62,246 bases of DNA from UBA6080 sp964607515 (GTDB taxonomy: Bacteria; Fermentibacterota; Fermentibacteria; Fermentibacterales; JCC-6): contig CAZSKU010000014.1 in NCBI GenBank assembly GCA_964607515.1, positions 1 to 62,246 on the forward strand. Reading direction: 5' to 3'. A program made the translations under genes and the position numbers. The notes under the pieces were generated by a model that was given only the letters and a program-made list of their open reading frames with translations, was not told where the DNA came from and made no database searches. Shown here piece by piece: positions 15,780 through 25,090 of the stretch (the stretch's first letter is position 1; the number at the start of each line of letters is the position of its first letter).

Positions 15780-18191
15780 TTGCGGGAGAGGTTCAGCGAG
15801 AGAGCCAGGGCCGCCCTCAACGAGGCGAGACTCGAGGCCGGCAGGTCCGGCAGGCCCAGCGTCACCAGCGAGCACATCCTCTACGGGCTGCTCACCGTGG
15901 ACGGCTCCACGGCCTCCCTGGTGCTCACCCGGCTCGGAGTGAACACCGCGGAGCTGAGGCTCAGGGTGCAGAACCGGATCCGGGGGGGCAGGCTTCCGGT
16001 GTCGGTGGACCGGCACGAGCTGGAGTGGACCGAGAGGGCCAGGAGGATACTGCAGGAAGCGGGCAGGCTGGCCCAGAGTCTGGATTCCCCCACCGTGGGC
16101 ACCGAGCATCTGCTGCTGGCCGTCACCACCGTGGAGACCACCGTAGCGGGAGAAATCCTTTGGGAGGCCGGCGTCACCTTCGACAAGGCCGAGCGGGTGG
16201 TGAAGTCCCTTCCAGGCGCAGGGAAGTCGGAGAATCAGCAGGAACAGCAGGTATCCGCGCTGGAGTACTTCTGCCGGGACCTTACAGCCATGGCCAGAAA
16301 GGGTCTTCTTGATCCGGTCATCGGCCGCGACCAGGAGATAAGCCGGCTCATCAGGGTGCTCTGCCGAAGGAAGAAGTCCAACCCCGTGCTGATCGGGGAG
16401 CCCGGAGTGGGAAAGACAGCCATCGTTGAAGGGCTCGCCCGGCGTATCGTGGAGGCCTCGGTGCCCATGATGCTGCACGGGAAAAGGATACTGGCCCTGG
16501 ACATGGCCGGGGTTCTGGCGGGCACCAAGTACCGCGGCCAGTTCGAGGAGCGGCTGAAGGTGCTCCTGAAGGAGATCCGCGATTCGGGCAACGTGATTCT
16601 CTTCATAGACGAGATACACACCATTGTCGGGGCAGGCGGCGCCGAGGGCGCCATGGACGCGGCTAACCTGCTGAAGCCTTCCCTGGCCCGGGGGGAGTTC
16701 CAGTGCATCGGGGCCACCACCCTGGACGAGTACCGGAGGCGCATAGAGAAGGACGGGGCCCTGGAAAGGCGTTTTCAGCCGATTCCCGTGGATCCTCCCA
16801 GCGTCGAACTCACCGTGAAGATACTGGAGGGGCTGGAACCAAGGTACGCCAGGCACCACAACTCCAACTACACCCCGGAAGCGGTCAGGGCGTGCGCGGT
16901 GCTGGCGGACCGCTACATCAGCGGCCGGTTCCTGCCCGACAAGGCCATCGACGTCATGGATGAAAGCGGGGCCAGGGCCCATTCGGAAAGCTCCCGCAGT
17001 CCCGAGAGCCTGCTGGAGATGCACCGGGCGCTGTCGGCCCTGGAACTCGAGATGGAGCAGGAGCTGGAGAAGCGCAACCTCATCAGGGTCAACGGCATCA
17101 AGAACGAGATTCAGAGGCTTGCCTCAGCGATCGAAGCGGGAAGGCAGCAGTGGATTGAGACCCTGATCCCGGTCACCATCACCCAGGAGGACGTGGCCGC
17201 TGTGGTGTCCTCCATGACCGGAATCCCCATCAGCAGGATGGGAGAGAACGAGCTGTCCCGGCTGGCCGACCTGGAGCATCGGCTCGCCTCCAGGATCGTG
17301 GGGCAGGAGAGAGCCATCGGGGTCATCGCCCGGGCCATCCGCAGGAGCCAGGTGGGGCTTCGTCCTCCGGACAGGCCCACCGGGTGTTTCCTGTTCCTGG
17401 GGCCCTCGGGGGTCGGGAAGACCGCCACCGCCGCGGCCCTGGCGGAACTCATCTTCGGCGACAGCCTCTCCCTGATCCGGATGGACATGAGCGAGTACCA
17501 GGAGAGTTTCTCCGGGTCCAGACTGGTGGGCGCCCCGCCGGGGTACGTGGGGTACGACGACGGAGGCCAGCTCACGGAGAAGGTGCGAAGGCGTCCCTAC
17601 TCCGTGGTGCTTCTGGACGAGATAGAAAAGGCCCACAGCGACCTGTTCAACATGCTGCTGCAGGTAATGGACTACGGCACCATGACCGACAACATCGGCC
17701 GCAGGATAGACTTCAGGAACACCATCATAATAATGACGGGCAACGTCAGGGGCTCCGGATCGGCCACCCTGGGCTTCGCCCCCTCGGAAGACTCAGGCGC
17801 TTCGGTTACCGAGGACGCCCGGCGGATATTCCCCCCGGAGTTCCTGAATCGGCTTGACGAGGTGGTGGTGTTCAACAGGCTTGAGCTTTCCCACGTCCGG
17901 GCCATCGTTGACCTTCAGCTGAAGGGGGTTCGGGAGAGGTTGACCTCCATGAGGATATCCCTCTCGGTGGACGATTCCGCCATGGATTTCCTGGCTGACC
18001 GGGGCTGCAGCCCCGAGGCCGGGGTCAGGCACCTTCAGCGCACCATCCAGCAGCATCTGGAGGACCCCCTTACCGATGCCCTGATCCGGGGCGACATCGC
18101 CCCGGGAGCACGAGTCACGGTTTCCTGCGGAGGAGAGGGGCTTTCCCTGCACACCGAGGAAGCGAGAATCCCGGAAGGCGTAAAGACTTGA
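15780..18191 (+). CDS. clpC: ClpC-type AAA+ unfoldase
   Basis: 803 aa. Two N-terminal Clp repeats (about 1-145) are followed by AAA domain D1 with Walker A GEPGVGKTA near residue 206, a short linker, then D2 with Walker A GPSGVGKT near 540 and Walker B VLLDEIEKAH near 608. The short middle region, without the long ClpB propeller, argues for ClpC/ClpA rather than ClpB disaggregase. It unfolds proteins, normally for ClpP, which is not in the window. The start is TTG at 15780 with AAAGGGG upstream. Its TGA stop overlaps the TTG start of bamA. Confidence 0.9.
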   Translation: MRERFSERARAALNEARLEAGRSGRPSVTSEHILYGLLTVDGSTASLVLTRLGVNTAELRLRVQNRIRGGRLPVSVDRHELEWTERARRILQEAGRLAQSLDSPTVGTEHLLLAVTTVETTVAGEILWEAGVTFDKAERVVKSLPGAGKSENQQEQQVSALEYFCRDLTAMARKGLLDPVIGRDQEISRLIRVLCRRKKSNPVLIGEPGVGKTAIVEGLARRIVEASVPMMLHGKRILALDMAGVLAGTKYRGQFEERLKVLLKEIRDSGNVILFIDEIHTIVGAGGAEGAMDAANLLKPSLARGEFQCIGATTLDEYRRRIEKDGALERRFQPIPVDPPSVELTVKILEGLEPRYARHHNSNYTPEAVRACAVLADRYISGRFLPDKAIDVMDESGARAHSESSRSPESLLEMHRALSALELEMEQELEKRNLIRVNGIKNEIQRLASAIEAGRQQWIETLIPVTITQEDVAAVVSSMTGIPISRMGENELSRLADLEHRLASRIVGQERAIGVIARAIRRSQVGLRPPDRPTGCFLFLGPSGVGKTATAAALAELIFGDSLSLIRMDMSEYQESFSGSRLVGAPPGYVGYDDGGQLTEKVRRRPYSVVLLDEIEKAHSDLFNMLLQVMDYGTMTDNIGRRIDFRNTIIIMTGNVRGSGSATLGFAPSEDSGASVTEDARRIFPPEFLNRLDEVVVFNRLELSHVRAIVDLQLKGVRERLTSMRISLSVDDSAMDFLADRGCSPEAGVRHLQRTIQQHLEDPLTDALIRGDIAPGARVTVSCGGEGLSLHTEEARIPEGVKT

Positions 18192-20422
18192 GACATCTTC
18201 TACCCGCATTCCTGTTGGCGGGCCTGTCCCTGGGGGCGGGGCTCGTGCAGCGTATCGACATCCAGGGCAACAGCTACGTCAGCGACTCCCTGATCGTAAG
18301 GAGCCTGGGGCTCAGGATCGGGGAGGAGGTGAACCCGGCGGCTCTCGGCGGCGGCATCAGAACCCTCTTCGAACTCGGCTACTTCCGGGGCGTGAGGGTC
18401 CTGTCGGACTCCCTCTCTCCGGAAACCGTGGGACTGACGGTGGTGGTGGAGGAGAACCCCATCGTGGGCCAGGTCCTTTTCGAGAATCCCGGGGACCTGG
18501 ACGTCTCGAAGACCCGGGACAGCCTGATGATCTTTCCAGGACAGACCCTTTCCATGGGCAGGATCGCGGAGGCTGAAGACCTCGTCAGGAGCATGTACGC
18601 CGGGAAGAACCGGCACCTGGCCACGGTGGAGGCGGTCTGGGGGGAGCCCGATTCCCAGGGCCGCCGGGACCTGACCTTCCGCTGCGAGCAGGGCCCCGAC
18701 GTCCGGGTGGGGGAGATAGTGTTCGAGGGCAACGAAGCCTTCACGGACCGGGAACTCCGGGGAAAGATGAACACCCGGCAGGACAGTTTCTGGAGGAGCG
18801 GGAAGCTGAAGGAGGAGGAGTTCGCCCAGGATCCCGGGCGCGTCGAGGAGCACTACCACCGGAACGGTTACCCCGACGCCAGGGTTCTGGGAAGCACCCG
18901 GGAACTCATGGATGACGGCAGGCATCTGCGGATAACCATGGAAGTCTTCGAGGGCCCCTTCAGAAGTTTCGGCGGGGTGAGCTTTTCCGGGGGCGCCTCA
19001 ATTCCCGACACCGCCCTGGTGCGGGCGGTATCGGGGATCGAACCGGGAGAGCCCTACGACATCCGGGAGATGGACAAAGCCCTGGAAAACCTCTACACCC
19101 TGTACCAGGACAAGGGTTATTTCTACGCCGTGGTGCAGCCCGAAGTGACCCCGGGTCAGGGGGACGCCATGGACGTGTCCTTCCTGATCACCGAGGGGGA
19201 GAGGGCACACATCCGGCGCATAGACATCACGGGAAACACCCGGACCTGCGACAACGTGATCCGGCGGGAACTCACGGTATACCCCGGAGACCTTTTCCAG
19301 AGGACGGCCCTGCTGCGAAGCATGAGGAACATCTACTACCTCAACTACTTCAACAACGTTCTGCCCGACTTCAGGCCGGTGCCCGAATCCCAGGACGTCG
19401 ACCTGATAATGCAGGTGGAGGAGAAAACCACCGGCCGAGCAGGTCTCGGCGCGGGGTACAGCGGTTCCGACGGCATGAGCGGATACCTGGAGTACGGCGA
19501 GGAGAACTTCCGGGGAAGGGGGCAGAGCATCAGCGCCGCCTACCAGTTCTCCAAGAGAACCCAGAACGTGCAGCTCAGTTTCACAGAACCTTGGTTCATG
19601 GACACTCCGCTGACCCTTGGCGCCCAGCTCTACCGCACCTCCAGCAACTACGAGGAGTACGACCGTCTCAAGACCGGCGGCTCGATACTCGTGGGCAGGC
19701 CCATCCCCGGCCTGGACTACGTCAGGGCATCGGTAAGGTACACCCTGGAGAAGGTGGACGTGTTCAACATCACCTCGGACTCCACCAGCTTCTACTACGA
19801 CCTTCGGGAGACGGACTGGCCCCGGTGGGAGAGCCAGGTCCGCTTCTCCCTCTCCCGGGACAGCCGTGACCGGCAGAACTTCCCCGGGGAGGGATCCCTC
19901 AACAGCCTGACCATGCAGTACGCCGGGGGGCCCCTGGGGGGAGACCTCGGCTACCAGAAGTACCTTCTGGACTCCCAGTGGTTCGTTCCCCTCTGGTGGA
20001 AGTTCTTCCTCACCCTTCGGGCAAGGGCCGGCTACGTCACCGGTTTCGGCGGCGAATCGCCCCCCTCGTGGGAGTACTTCGAGCTTGGAGGAACAGGTTT
20101 TTACGGGCTCAGAGGGTACGGCGAGGGTACCATCGCCGCCTCTGAGGGATATGAGACCGTGGGCGGCAGGAGCATGCTCATATTCACGGCGGAATACAGG
20201 TTCAGGATCATAGACCAGCTTCAGCTCTCGCTGTTCGCCGACGCCGGGAACGCCTGGAGCCGGTGGGCCACGGCGGACCTTACGGACATGAACCGTGGCG
20301 CGGGTATGGGGGTGAGGGTCGAGGTCCCCATGCTGGGCATCCTGGGGCTGGACTACGCCTACGGTTTCGACGGGCCCGACCGGGGATGGGAACCCCATTT
20401 CCAGATCGGCACCAGTTTCTGA
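18188..20422 (+). CDS. bamA: Outer-membrane protein assembly factor BamA
   Basis: 744 aa. A signal peptide (residues 1 to about 18, AFLLAGLSLGAGLVQ) leads into about five POTRA repeats (to about 400; e.g. RIDIQGNSYVSDSLI, RIDITGNTRTCDNVI) and a C-terminal 16-strand barrel. The conserved L6-loop motif (V/I)RGY appears as YGLRGYGEG near residue 645, and the chain ends in Phe (QIGTSF), the typical terminal aromatic. It inserts beta-barrel proteins into the outer membrane. The TTG start overlaps the clpC stop by four bases. It heads the standard bamA-skp-lpxD-fabZ-lpxA order. Confidence 0.93.
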   Translation: MRHLLPAFLLAGLSLGAGLVQRIDIQGNSYVSDSLIVRSLGLRIGEEVNPAALGGGIRTLFELGYFRGVRVLSDSLSPETVGLTVVVEENPIVGQVLFENPGDLDVSKTRDSLMIFPGQTLSMGRIAEAEDLVRSMYAGKNRHLATVEAVWGEPDSQGRRDLTFRCEQGPDVRVGEIVFEGNEAFTDRELRGKMNTRQDSFWRSGKLKEEEFAQDPGRVEEHYHRNGYPDARVLGSTRELMDDGRHLRITMEVFEGPFRSFGGVSFSGGASIPDTALVRAVSGIEPGEPYDIREMDKALENLYTLYQDKGYFYAVVQPEVTPGQGDAMDVSFLITEGERAHIRRIDITGNTRTCDNVIRRELTVYPGDLFQRTALLRSMRNIYYLNYFNNVLPDFRPVPESQDVDLIMQVEEKTTGRAGLGAGYSGSDGMSGYLEYGEENFRGRGQSISAAYQFSKRTQNVQLSFTEPWFMDTPLTLGAQLYRTSSNYEEYDRLKTGGSILVGRPIPGLDYVRASVRYTLEKVDVFNITSDSTSFYYDLRETDWPRWESQVRFSLSRDSRDRQNFPGEGSLNSLTMQYAGGPLGGDLGYQKYLLDSQWFVPLWWKFFLTLRARAGYVTGFGGESPPSWEYFELGGTGFYGLRGYGEGTIAASEGYETVGGRSMLIFTAEYRFRIIDQLQLSLFADAGNAWSRWATADLTDMNRGAGMGVRVEVPMLGILGLDYAYGFDGPDRGWEPHFQIGTSF

Positions 20423-20436
20423 TCAGGAGGTCTTTC

Positions 20437-20943
20437 TTGAGAATCGCTGTTTGCTGCGCCGCCCTCTTCTGCACCGCGGCCTTCAGCCAGGACATTGCCG
20501 TGGTGGACTCGGAGAGGATCTTCGAGACCCTGGGCTCGGTGACCGACGCCCGGGAACTGCTGGAGGAGGAACTGGAGAACTGGCAGGCCCACGCCGATTC
20601 CCTGCAGCTGGAGGTAGACCAGATCAGGGCCGACCTGGAGCGCACCCTGGTGATGAGCCCCGAACGGAGGATGGAGAGGGAGGCCCTTCTGGAGGAGAAG
20701 GAGCGGGGTCTGGAGGAATACCTTACAGAGGTGTTCGGCCCCGGGGGTCTTCTGGAGCGCCGCAACGAGGAGCTGGTGGCGCCCATAGTGGTAGCCATCA
20801 ACGAAGCCGTCAGGGAGATAGCCACGGAGGAGGGCTTTGCGGTGGTTCTCGATTCCTCCGCCGGCCAGGTGGTGTTCGCCGATCCGACCCTGGATATAAC
20901 CGACCTGGTGATGGACAGGGTGGTCTCCGGTGACAGAAGGTGA
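20437..20943 (+). CDS. skp: OmpH/Skp-family periplasmic chaperone
   Basis: 168 aa from a TTG start preceded by a perfect AGGAGGT. Residues 1-18 form a signal peptide (CCAALFCTAAFSQ), then the family opening DIAVVDSERIFETLGSV, a long charged coiled coil (about 45-120) and the closing beta segment with GFAVVLDSSAGQVVFADPTLDITDLV. Skp holds unfolded outer-membrane proteins in the periplasm and hands them to BamA, encoded just upstream. The 3' end overlaps lpxD by 14 bases. A longer reading from 20263 lies inside bamA and was not used. Confidence 0.92.
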   Translation: MRIAVCCAALFCTAAFSQDIAVVDSERIFETLGSVTDARELLEEELENWQAHADSLQLEVDQIRADLERTLVMSPERRMEREALLEEKERGLEEYLTEVFGPGGLLERRNEELVAPIVVAINEAVREIATEEGFAVVLDSSAGQVVFADPTLDITDLVMDRVVSGDRR

Positions 20944-21958
20944 GATAAGCCTCGGGGAGCTGGCGAGCCGGCTGGACGCCAGGCTCGTGGGGAAAGGCGC
21001 CGACAGGGCAGTGACCGGGGTAGGGACCCTTGAGGATGCCGGCCCCGACCAGATCTGCTACTTCGGCAATCCCAGGTACGCCCGGCAGTTGGCCGCCACC
21101 CGGGCCCTGGCGGTGATAGCCGCCGGGGAGGTGGAAACCTCGGCCCCCAATCTTCTCGTCGTGAAGAACCCATATCTGGCCTTCCGGAACGCTCTGGCCC
21201 TCTTCCAGCCGGACCGGGGGACCGGCTTCCCCGGAGTTCACCCTTCCGCGGTCGTACACCCATCGGCCGTCCTCGGGCCCGGGGTTGGAATCGGCCCCCT
21301 GGCGGTGGTGGACAGGGATGCGCGGATAGGCGCCGGCACCGTAATCGGAGCCTCCTGCGCGATCGGCCCCGGCGTCCTGATCGGCGCGGACTGCGTCATC
21401 CACCCGCTGGTATCCATCCTGGCGCAGTGCGTTCTGGGTGACCGGGTCGTAGTTCACTCCGGGGCGGTGATCGGGGCCGACGGGTTCGGTTTCGTGCCGG
21501 ACCCCGGGGGGAGGCACGCCAAGATACCACAGAACGGAAACGTTGTCGTCGGCGACGACGTGGAGATAGGAGCCGGCACCACCGTGGACCGGGCGGTCAC
21601 CGGAAGCACGGTGATCGGTGCGGGTTCCAAGCTCGACAACCTGGTACAGGTGGCGCATAATGTCCGGATTGGAGAGGGGTGTTTCCTGGCGGCCCAGACT
21701 GGCATCGCCGGCAGCACCGTACTCGAGGACATGGTCACCTGCGCCGGGCAGGCTGGTATAGGCGGGCACCTCAGGATCGGCAGGGGAGCGGTCATCACCG
21801 CCAAGAGCGGGGTTTCCAAGGATGTGAAGCCCGGCGAGACGGTAAGCGGCATTCCCGCCCGGGAGCACAGGGAAAACATGCGGATCATGGCCGCCGCGGC
21901 GAGACTCCCCGGTCTTCTGTGGAAGCTGGCCGGGAAGCATGAGGAACGGGGTAGTTGA
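20930..21958 (+). CDS. lpxD: UDP-3-O-acylglucosamine N-acyltransferase LpxD
   Basis: 342 aa. An N-terminal uridine-binding domain (about 1-100, with LVVKNPYLAFRNALALF) is followed by a left-handed beta-helix of hexapeptide repeats. The catalytic-His region is QVAHNVRIGEG, and the substrate block ADGFGFVPD...KIPQNGNVVVGDDVEIGA is diagnostic of LpxD. It adds the second acyl chain in lipid A synthesis in the cytoplasm. The start is GTG at 20930, inside the end of skp. The TGA stop overlaps the ATG of the LpxC-FabZ gene (TGATG). Confidence 0.95.
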   Translation: MTEGEISLGELASRLDARLVGKGADRAVTGVGTLEDAGPDQICYFGNPRYARQLAATRALAVIAAGEVETSAPNLLVVKNPYLAFRNALALFQPDRGTGFPGVHPSAVVHPSAVLGPGVGIGPLAVVDRDARIGAGTVIGASCAIGPGVLIGADCVIHPLVSILAQCVLGDRVVVHSGAVIGADGFGFVPDPGGRHAKIPQNGNVVVGDDVEIGAGTTVDRAVTGSTVIGAGSKLDNLVQVAHNVRIGEGCFLAAQTGIAGSTVLEDMVTCAGQAGIGGHLRIGRGAVITAKSGVSKDVKPGETVSGIPAREHRENMRIMAAAARLPGLLWKLAGKHEERGS

Positions 21959-23280
21959 TGAACCGTTTTCAGACCACTCTCGACAAGGTTGTTTCCACCA
22001 CCGGCGTGGGTCTTCATCTGGGCAAGGAGACCACCATAACCTTCAAGCCCGCACCGCCCGACACCGGTTACGTCTTCGTGAGAACCGACGTCGAGAGCAG
22101 GCCGATGATAAAGGTGTGCGTGGAGAACGTGAGAATGATCGAGGAGCAGGCCCGTCGCACCACCCTGGGAGAGAACTACTTCGAGGTGCATACGGTCGAG
22201 CACGTTCTCAGCGCGCTTTACGGCCTGGAGATAGACAACGCCATCATAGAGATAGACTCGGACGAGCCGCCGGAGCCGGCGGGCGGTTCCGTGAGCTCCT
22301 TCGTGAAGATCCTTCGGGAGGCCGGGGTTGCCACCCTGAACCGCCATCCCAGGAAGGTTTTCACAATCACCGAACCGGTGAGTCTGGAGTACTACGGGGC
22401 CACCCTCACGGTGGTCCCCTACAGCGGTCTCAAGGTGAGCTTCACCATCGACTACGACATCTCCGCCATCGGCACCCAGTACCTGAGCCTCGACATAACC
22501 CCCGAGACCTTCACCACCGAGATCGCCCCCGCCAGAACCTTCTGCCTTTACCGTGACGTGAAGGCGCTGCAGGAGAAGGGTCTCATAAAGGGGGGCAACC
22601 TGGACAACGCGGTGGTGATAGGGGACGACGGGATCATGAACGACAAGCCCCTGAGATTCCCCGACGAATTCGTGAGGCACAAGATACTGGACCTTATCGG
22701 CGACATCTCGCTGCTTGGATTCAGGCTCGAGGGCCACGTGATCAGCGCCAAGAGCGGCCATGCTTCCAACGTGCAGTTCGTGAAGAAGATCAAGAGCGTC
22801 TACCAGGGCAGCGTGGCCAAGGCCGAGAAGCACCTCAGCGACAGGAAATGGGACATTCAGGACGTGATGAGGCTCCTGCCCCACCGGTATCCCTTCCTGC
22901 TGGTGGACAAGGTGCTGGAGATAGACCCCGGCAAGAGGATCGTCGGGCTGAAGAACGTCACCATCAACGAGCCCTTCTTCCAGGGCCACTTCCCTGGAAG
23001 CCCCATCATGCCGGGTGTGCTGGTGGTTGAGGCCATGGCCCAGGTGGGGGGGCTGATGCTCTTCGACAACGTGGACGACCCGGCCAACTGGCTGGTCTAC
23101 TTCGGAGGCATAGACAAGGTGAGGTTCCGCAAACCCATCATGCCCGGCGACCAGGTGAGGTTCGAGCTGGAGATGCAGAGCAGCCGGGGGCGCCTCTGCC
23201 GGATGCGGGGAGTGGCTTTCGTGGAGGACCGGGTGGCCGCCGAGGCGGAACTCACGGCCATGCTGGTGGAAAGATCATGA
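21958..23280 (+). CDS. lpxC/fabZ: Bifunctional LpxC deacetylase / FabZ dehydratase
   Basis: 440 aa. Residues 1 to about 285 are LpxC, the zinc enzyme that commits UDP-acyl-GlcNAc to lipid A; zinc ligands are visible in HTVEH (His78) and RHKILDLIGD, with the general-acid His in SAKSGHASN. From about 298 the chain is FabZ, with HRYPFLLVDKV (His near 309) and FFQGHFPGSPIMPGVL, a dehydratase of 3-hydroxyacyl-ACP. The same fusion is common in Bacteroidota and supports an FCB assignment. I chose the ATG at 21958; a TTG one codon upstream is possible. The stop overlaps lpxA by four bases. Confidence 0.95.
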   Translation: MNRFQTTLDKVVSTTGVGLHLGKETTITFKPAPPDTGYVFVRTDVESRPMIKVCVENVRMIEEQARRTTLGENYFEVHTVEHVLSALYGLEIDNAIIEIDSDEPPEPAGGSVSSFVKILREAGVATLNRHPRKVFTITEPVSLEYYGATLTVVPYSGLKVSFTIDYDISAIGTQYLSLDITPETFTTEIAPARTFCLYRDVKALQEKGLIKGGNLDNAVVIGDDGIMNDKPLRFPDEFVRHKILDLIGDISLLGFRLEGHVISAKSGHASNVQFVKKIKSVYQGSVAKAEKHLSDRKWDIQDVMRLLPHRYPFLLVDKVLEIDPGKRIVGLKNVTINEPFFQGHFPGSPIMPGVLVVEAMAQVGGLMLFDNVDDPANWLVYFGGIDKVRFRKPIMPGDQVRFELEMQSSRGRLCRMRGVAFVEDRVAAEAELTAMLVERS

Positions 23281-24038
23281 TCCATCCCGCCGCCGTTGTT
23301 TCCTGCCCGGTTCCCGAATCGGCGCAGATCGGCCCGGGGGCGGTGCTGGGTCCCAGGGTTGTGGTGGGTGAGAACGTGACGGTGGGCGCCAACGCCGTGA
23401 TAGACGGGGCCACCACGCTATCGGATGGCGTCAGGGTGGGCCCCGGGGCGGTGCTGGGCACCATTCCTCAGGATCTGAAGTTCGGCGGCGAGGAAACCTC
23501 CCTGTTCATCGGGCCGGGAACCGTCATCCGGGAGATGGCCAACATCAACCTCGGAACGAAGGCCTCGGGGAGCACGGTGGTGGGGGCCCGGTGCTTCATA
23601 ATGGCCTATGTCCACGTGGCTCACGACTGCCGGGTGGGCGACGGGGTGATCCTGGCCAACTCGGTGAACCTTGCGGGCCATGTAAGCGTGGGCGACAACG
23701 CGGTGCTCGGAGGGGTGGTCCCGGTTCACCAGTTCTCCAGGATCGGAGAGCTGGCCATGATCGGCGGCGGTTTCAGAGTTCCCAAGGACGTTCCTCCCTT
23801 CGTTCTCGCCGGGGGAGAACCCCTCCGGGCGGTGGGAATCAACGTCCTGGGTCTTCGCAGACACGGTTGGACCCCGGAACAGGTGGATGAGGCCAGAGAA
23901 ACCTTCCGGCTCCTCTTCAGGTCCCCGGGCACGGTCAACAGAAAGATCGAGAAGCTGCTTGCGGAAAGCCCTCCTGAGTCCCCCTCCCACAGGATGGCCA
24001 GGTTCATGGCCGAATCCCACCGGGGGGTGATCGTCTGA
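23277..24038 (+). CDS. lpxA: UDP-N-acetylglucosamine O-acyltransferase LpxA
   Basis: 253 aa, close to the family's 255-265. Hexapeptide beta-helix repeats occupy about 1-185, with GTIPQDLKFGGEETSLFIG and the catalytic-His block MAYVHVAHDCRVGDG. A C-terminal helical part (GLRRHGWTPEQVDEARETFRLLF) matches LpxA. It performs the first acylation of lipid A synthesis in the cytoplasm. The ATGA overlap couples it to lpxC-fabZ. Confidence 0.95.
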   Translation: MIHPAAVVSCPVPESAQIGPGAVLGPRVVVGENVTVGANAVIDGATTLSDGVRVGPGAVLGTIPQDLKFGGEETSLFIGPGTVIREMANINLGTKASGSTVVGARCFIMAYVHVAHDCRVGDGVILANSVNLAGHVSVGDNAVLGGVVPVHQFSRIGELAMIGGGFRVPKDVPPFVLAGGEPLRAVGINVLGLRRHGWTPEQVDEARETFRLLFRSPGTVNRKIEKLLAESPPESPSHRMARFMAESHRGVIV

Positions 24039-24481
24039 GGTGGACCATCATCCCGGTTCTGTTCGCGGCGCTGCTGCCGGCGGACAGCACCGCGGTGGCG
24101 GAAATCCCCCGAAGAAATCCCACCGGAGCCCTGGTCAGGAGCGCCGTGCTTCCCGGGTGGGGTCAGTTCTACAATCGGGAACCCCTGAAGGGGCTGGCCT
24201 ACGGTTCCCTCCAGGCGGGGCTCCTGGGCTGGACCCTCTACGAGAACCATGCCGCGAACCACGCCAGGGACATGTTCCTGGCGACCGGCGACCCCGCCTG
24301 GGACCAGGACCGGGAAAACCATCGCGACACTTGCCGGAGCCTCGTCTGGTACACCGCCGGAGCCTGGGTTCTAAGCATGTTCGACGCCTACGTGGACGCC
24401 TGGCTGTTCGGATTCGAGCAGGAGAACGAGAACTTCGACAGGAACGCGGGCCTCGGGTTGATGGTGGGGATCGGGCTCTGA
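24035..24481 (+). CDS. DUF5683-like membrane-associated protein, possible CTG start
   Basis: The recognisable body has ALVRSAVLPGWGQFYNREPLKG, the P-G-x-GQ-x-Y motif of DUF5683-type and TM2-like proteins common in FCB genomes, then two hydrophobic helices. The first ATG/GTG/TTG in frame is GTG at 24095 (128 aa), which has no good ribosome-binding site. Translating upstream gives RWTIIPVLFAALLPADS, an apparent signal peptide, reached from a CTG at 24035 that overlaps the lpxA stop (CTGA) behind GGGGGGTGA. I give the longer reading (148 aa) as more likely, but the start is inferred. Role unknown, probably in the envelope. Confidence 0.65.
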   Translation: MRWTIIPVLFAALLPADSTAVAEIPRRNPTGALVRSAVLPGWGQFYNREPLKGLAYGSLQAGLLGWTLYENHAANHARDMFLATGDPAWDQDRENHRDTCRSLVWYTAGAWVLSMFDAYVDAWLFGFEQENENFDRNAGLGLMVGIGL

Positions 24482-24490
24482 GGGAATGAA

Positions 24491-25090
24491 ATGATCCTTT
24501 TCGTTGTACTACTTGCGGTCGCCGAGGACGAGGAGGAGGCCAGGCTGGTGAGACTGGCCTCGGCCGGAGACCGGGATGCCTACGGGCGGCTGGTGGAGAA
24601 GTACCAGAAAAGGGTGTTCAGAGTGGCAAGAAGGCTTTGCGGGTCCGACGACGACGCCTGGGACATCACCCAGGAGTCCTTCATCAGGGCCATGAACGCC
24701 ATGGGGACCTTCGATCCGGGGTTCAGGTTCTTCACCTGGATCTACAGGATCGTCACCAACACCGCCATCAATCTCCATCGCAGAAGCGGCCGCAGGGCCG
24801 AGGTCGAGTACCAGGACGACTACGGATACCAGGGGCAGACCGCCACCCCGGACCAGGCCGCCGGGAACGCCGAGGCCGGCGAGCTTGCGGTGGCGGTGGG
24901 CAGGGCGGTGGAATCCCTTTCCGACCCTCTGAGAACGGTTTTCGTGCTGCGGGTTGACCAGGAGCTGAGCTACACCGAAATCGCCGAGACCCTGGGCATA
25001 GCCGTGGGCACGGTGATGTCCCGGCTGAACAGGGCCCGGAACCAGGTCAGAAGCCTGGTCACCCGGGAACTGGAAGGGGGAAGGTCATGA
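24491..25090 (+). CDS. ECF-type sigma factor
   Basis: 199 aa from ATG, or about 180 from a GTG at 24548 that has an excellent AGGAGG 8 bases upstream. Region 2 is clear (DAYGRLVEKYQKRVFRVARR, DDAWDITQESFIRAMNAM, FFTWIYRIVTNTAINLHRR) and region 4 has the helix-turn-helix (LSYTEIAETLGIAVGTVMSRLNRAR). The ATG start would add a hydrophobic tail (MILFVVLLAVAE), unusual for a cytoplasmic sigma factor. It directs RNA polymerase to stress or envelope promoters and is overlapped by four bases by its probable anti-sigma factor. Confidence 0.92.
   Translation: MILFVVLLAVAEDEEEARLVRLASAGDRDAYGRLVEKYQKRVFRVARRLCGSDDDAWDITQESFIRAMNAMGTFDPGFRFFTWIYRIVTNTAINLHRRSGRRAEVEYQDDYGYQGQTATPDQAAGNAEAGELAVAVGRAVESLSDPLRTVFVLRVDQELSYTEIAETLGIAVGTVMSRLNRARNQVRSLVTRELEGGRS

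Noticed and set aside
18998..20398. 466-codon minus-strand frame
   Set aside because: Antisense to bamA, whose POTRA and barrel motifs are unambiguous.
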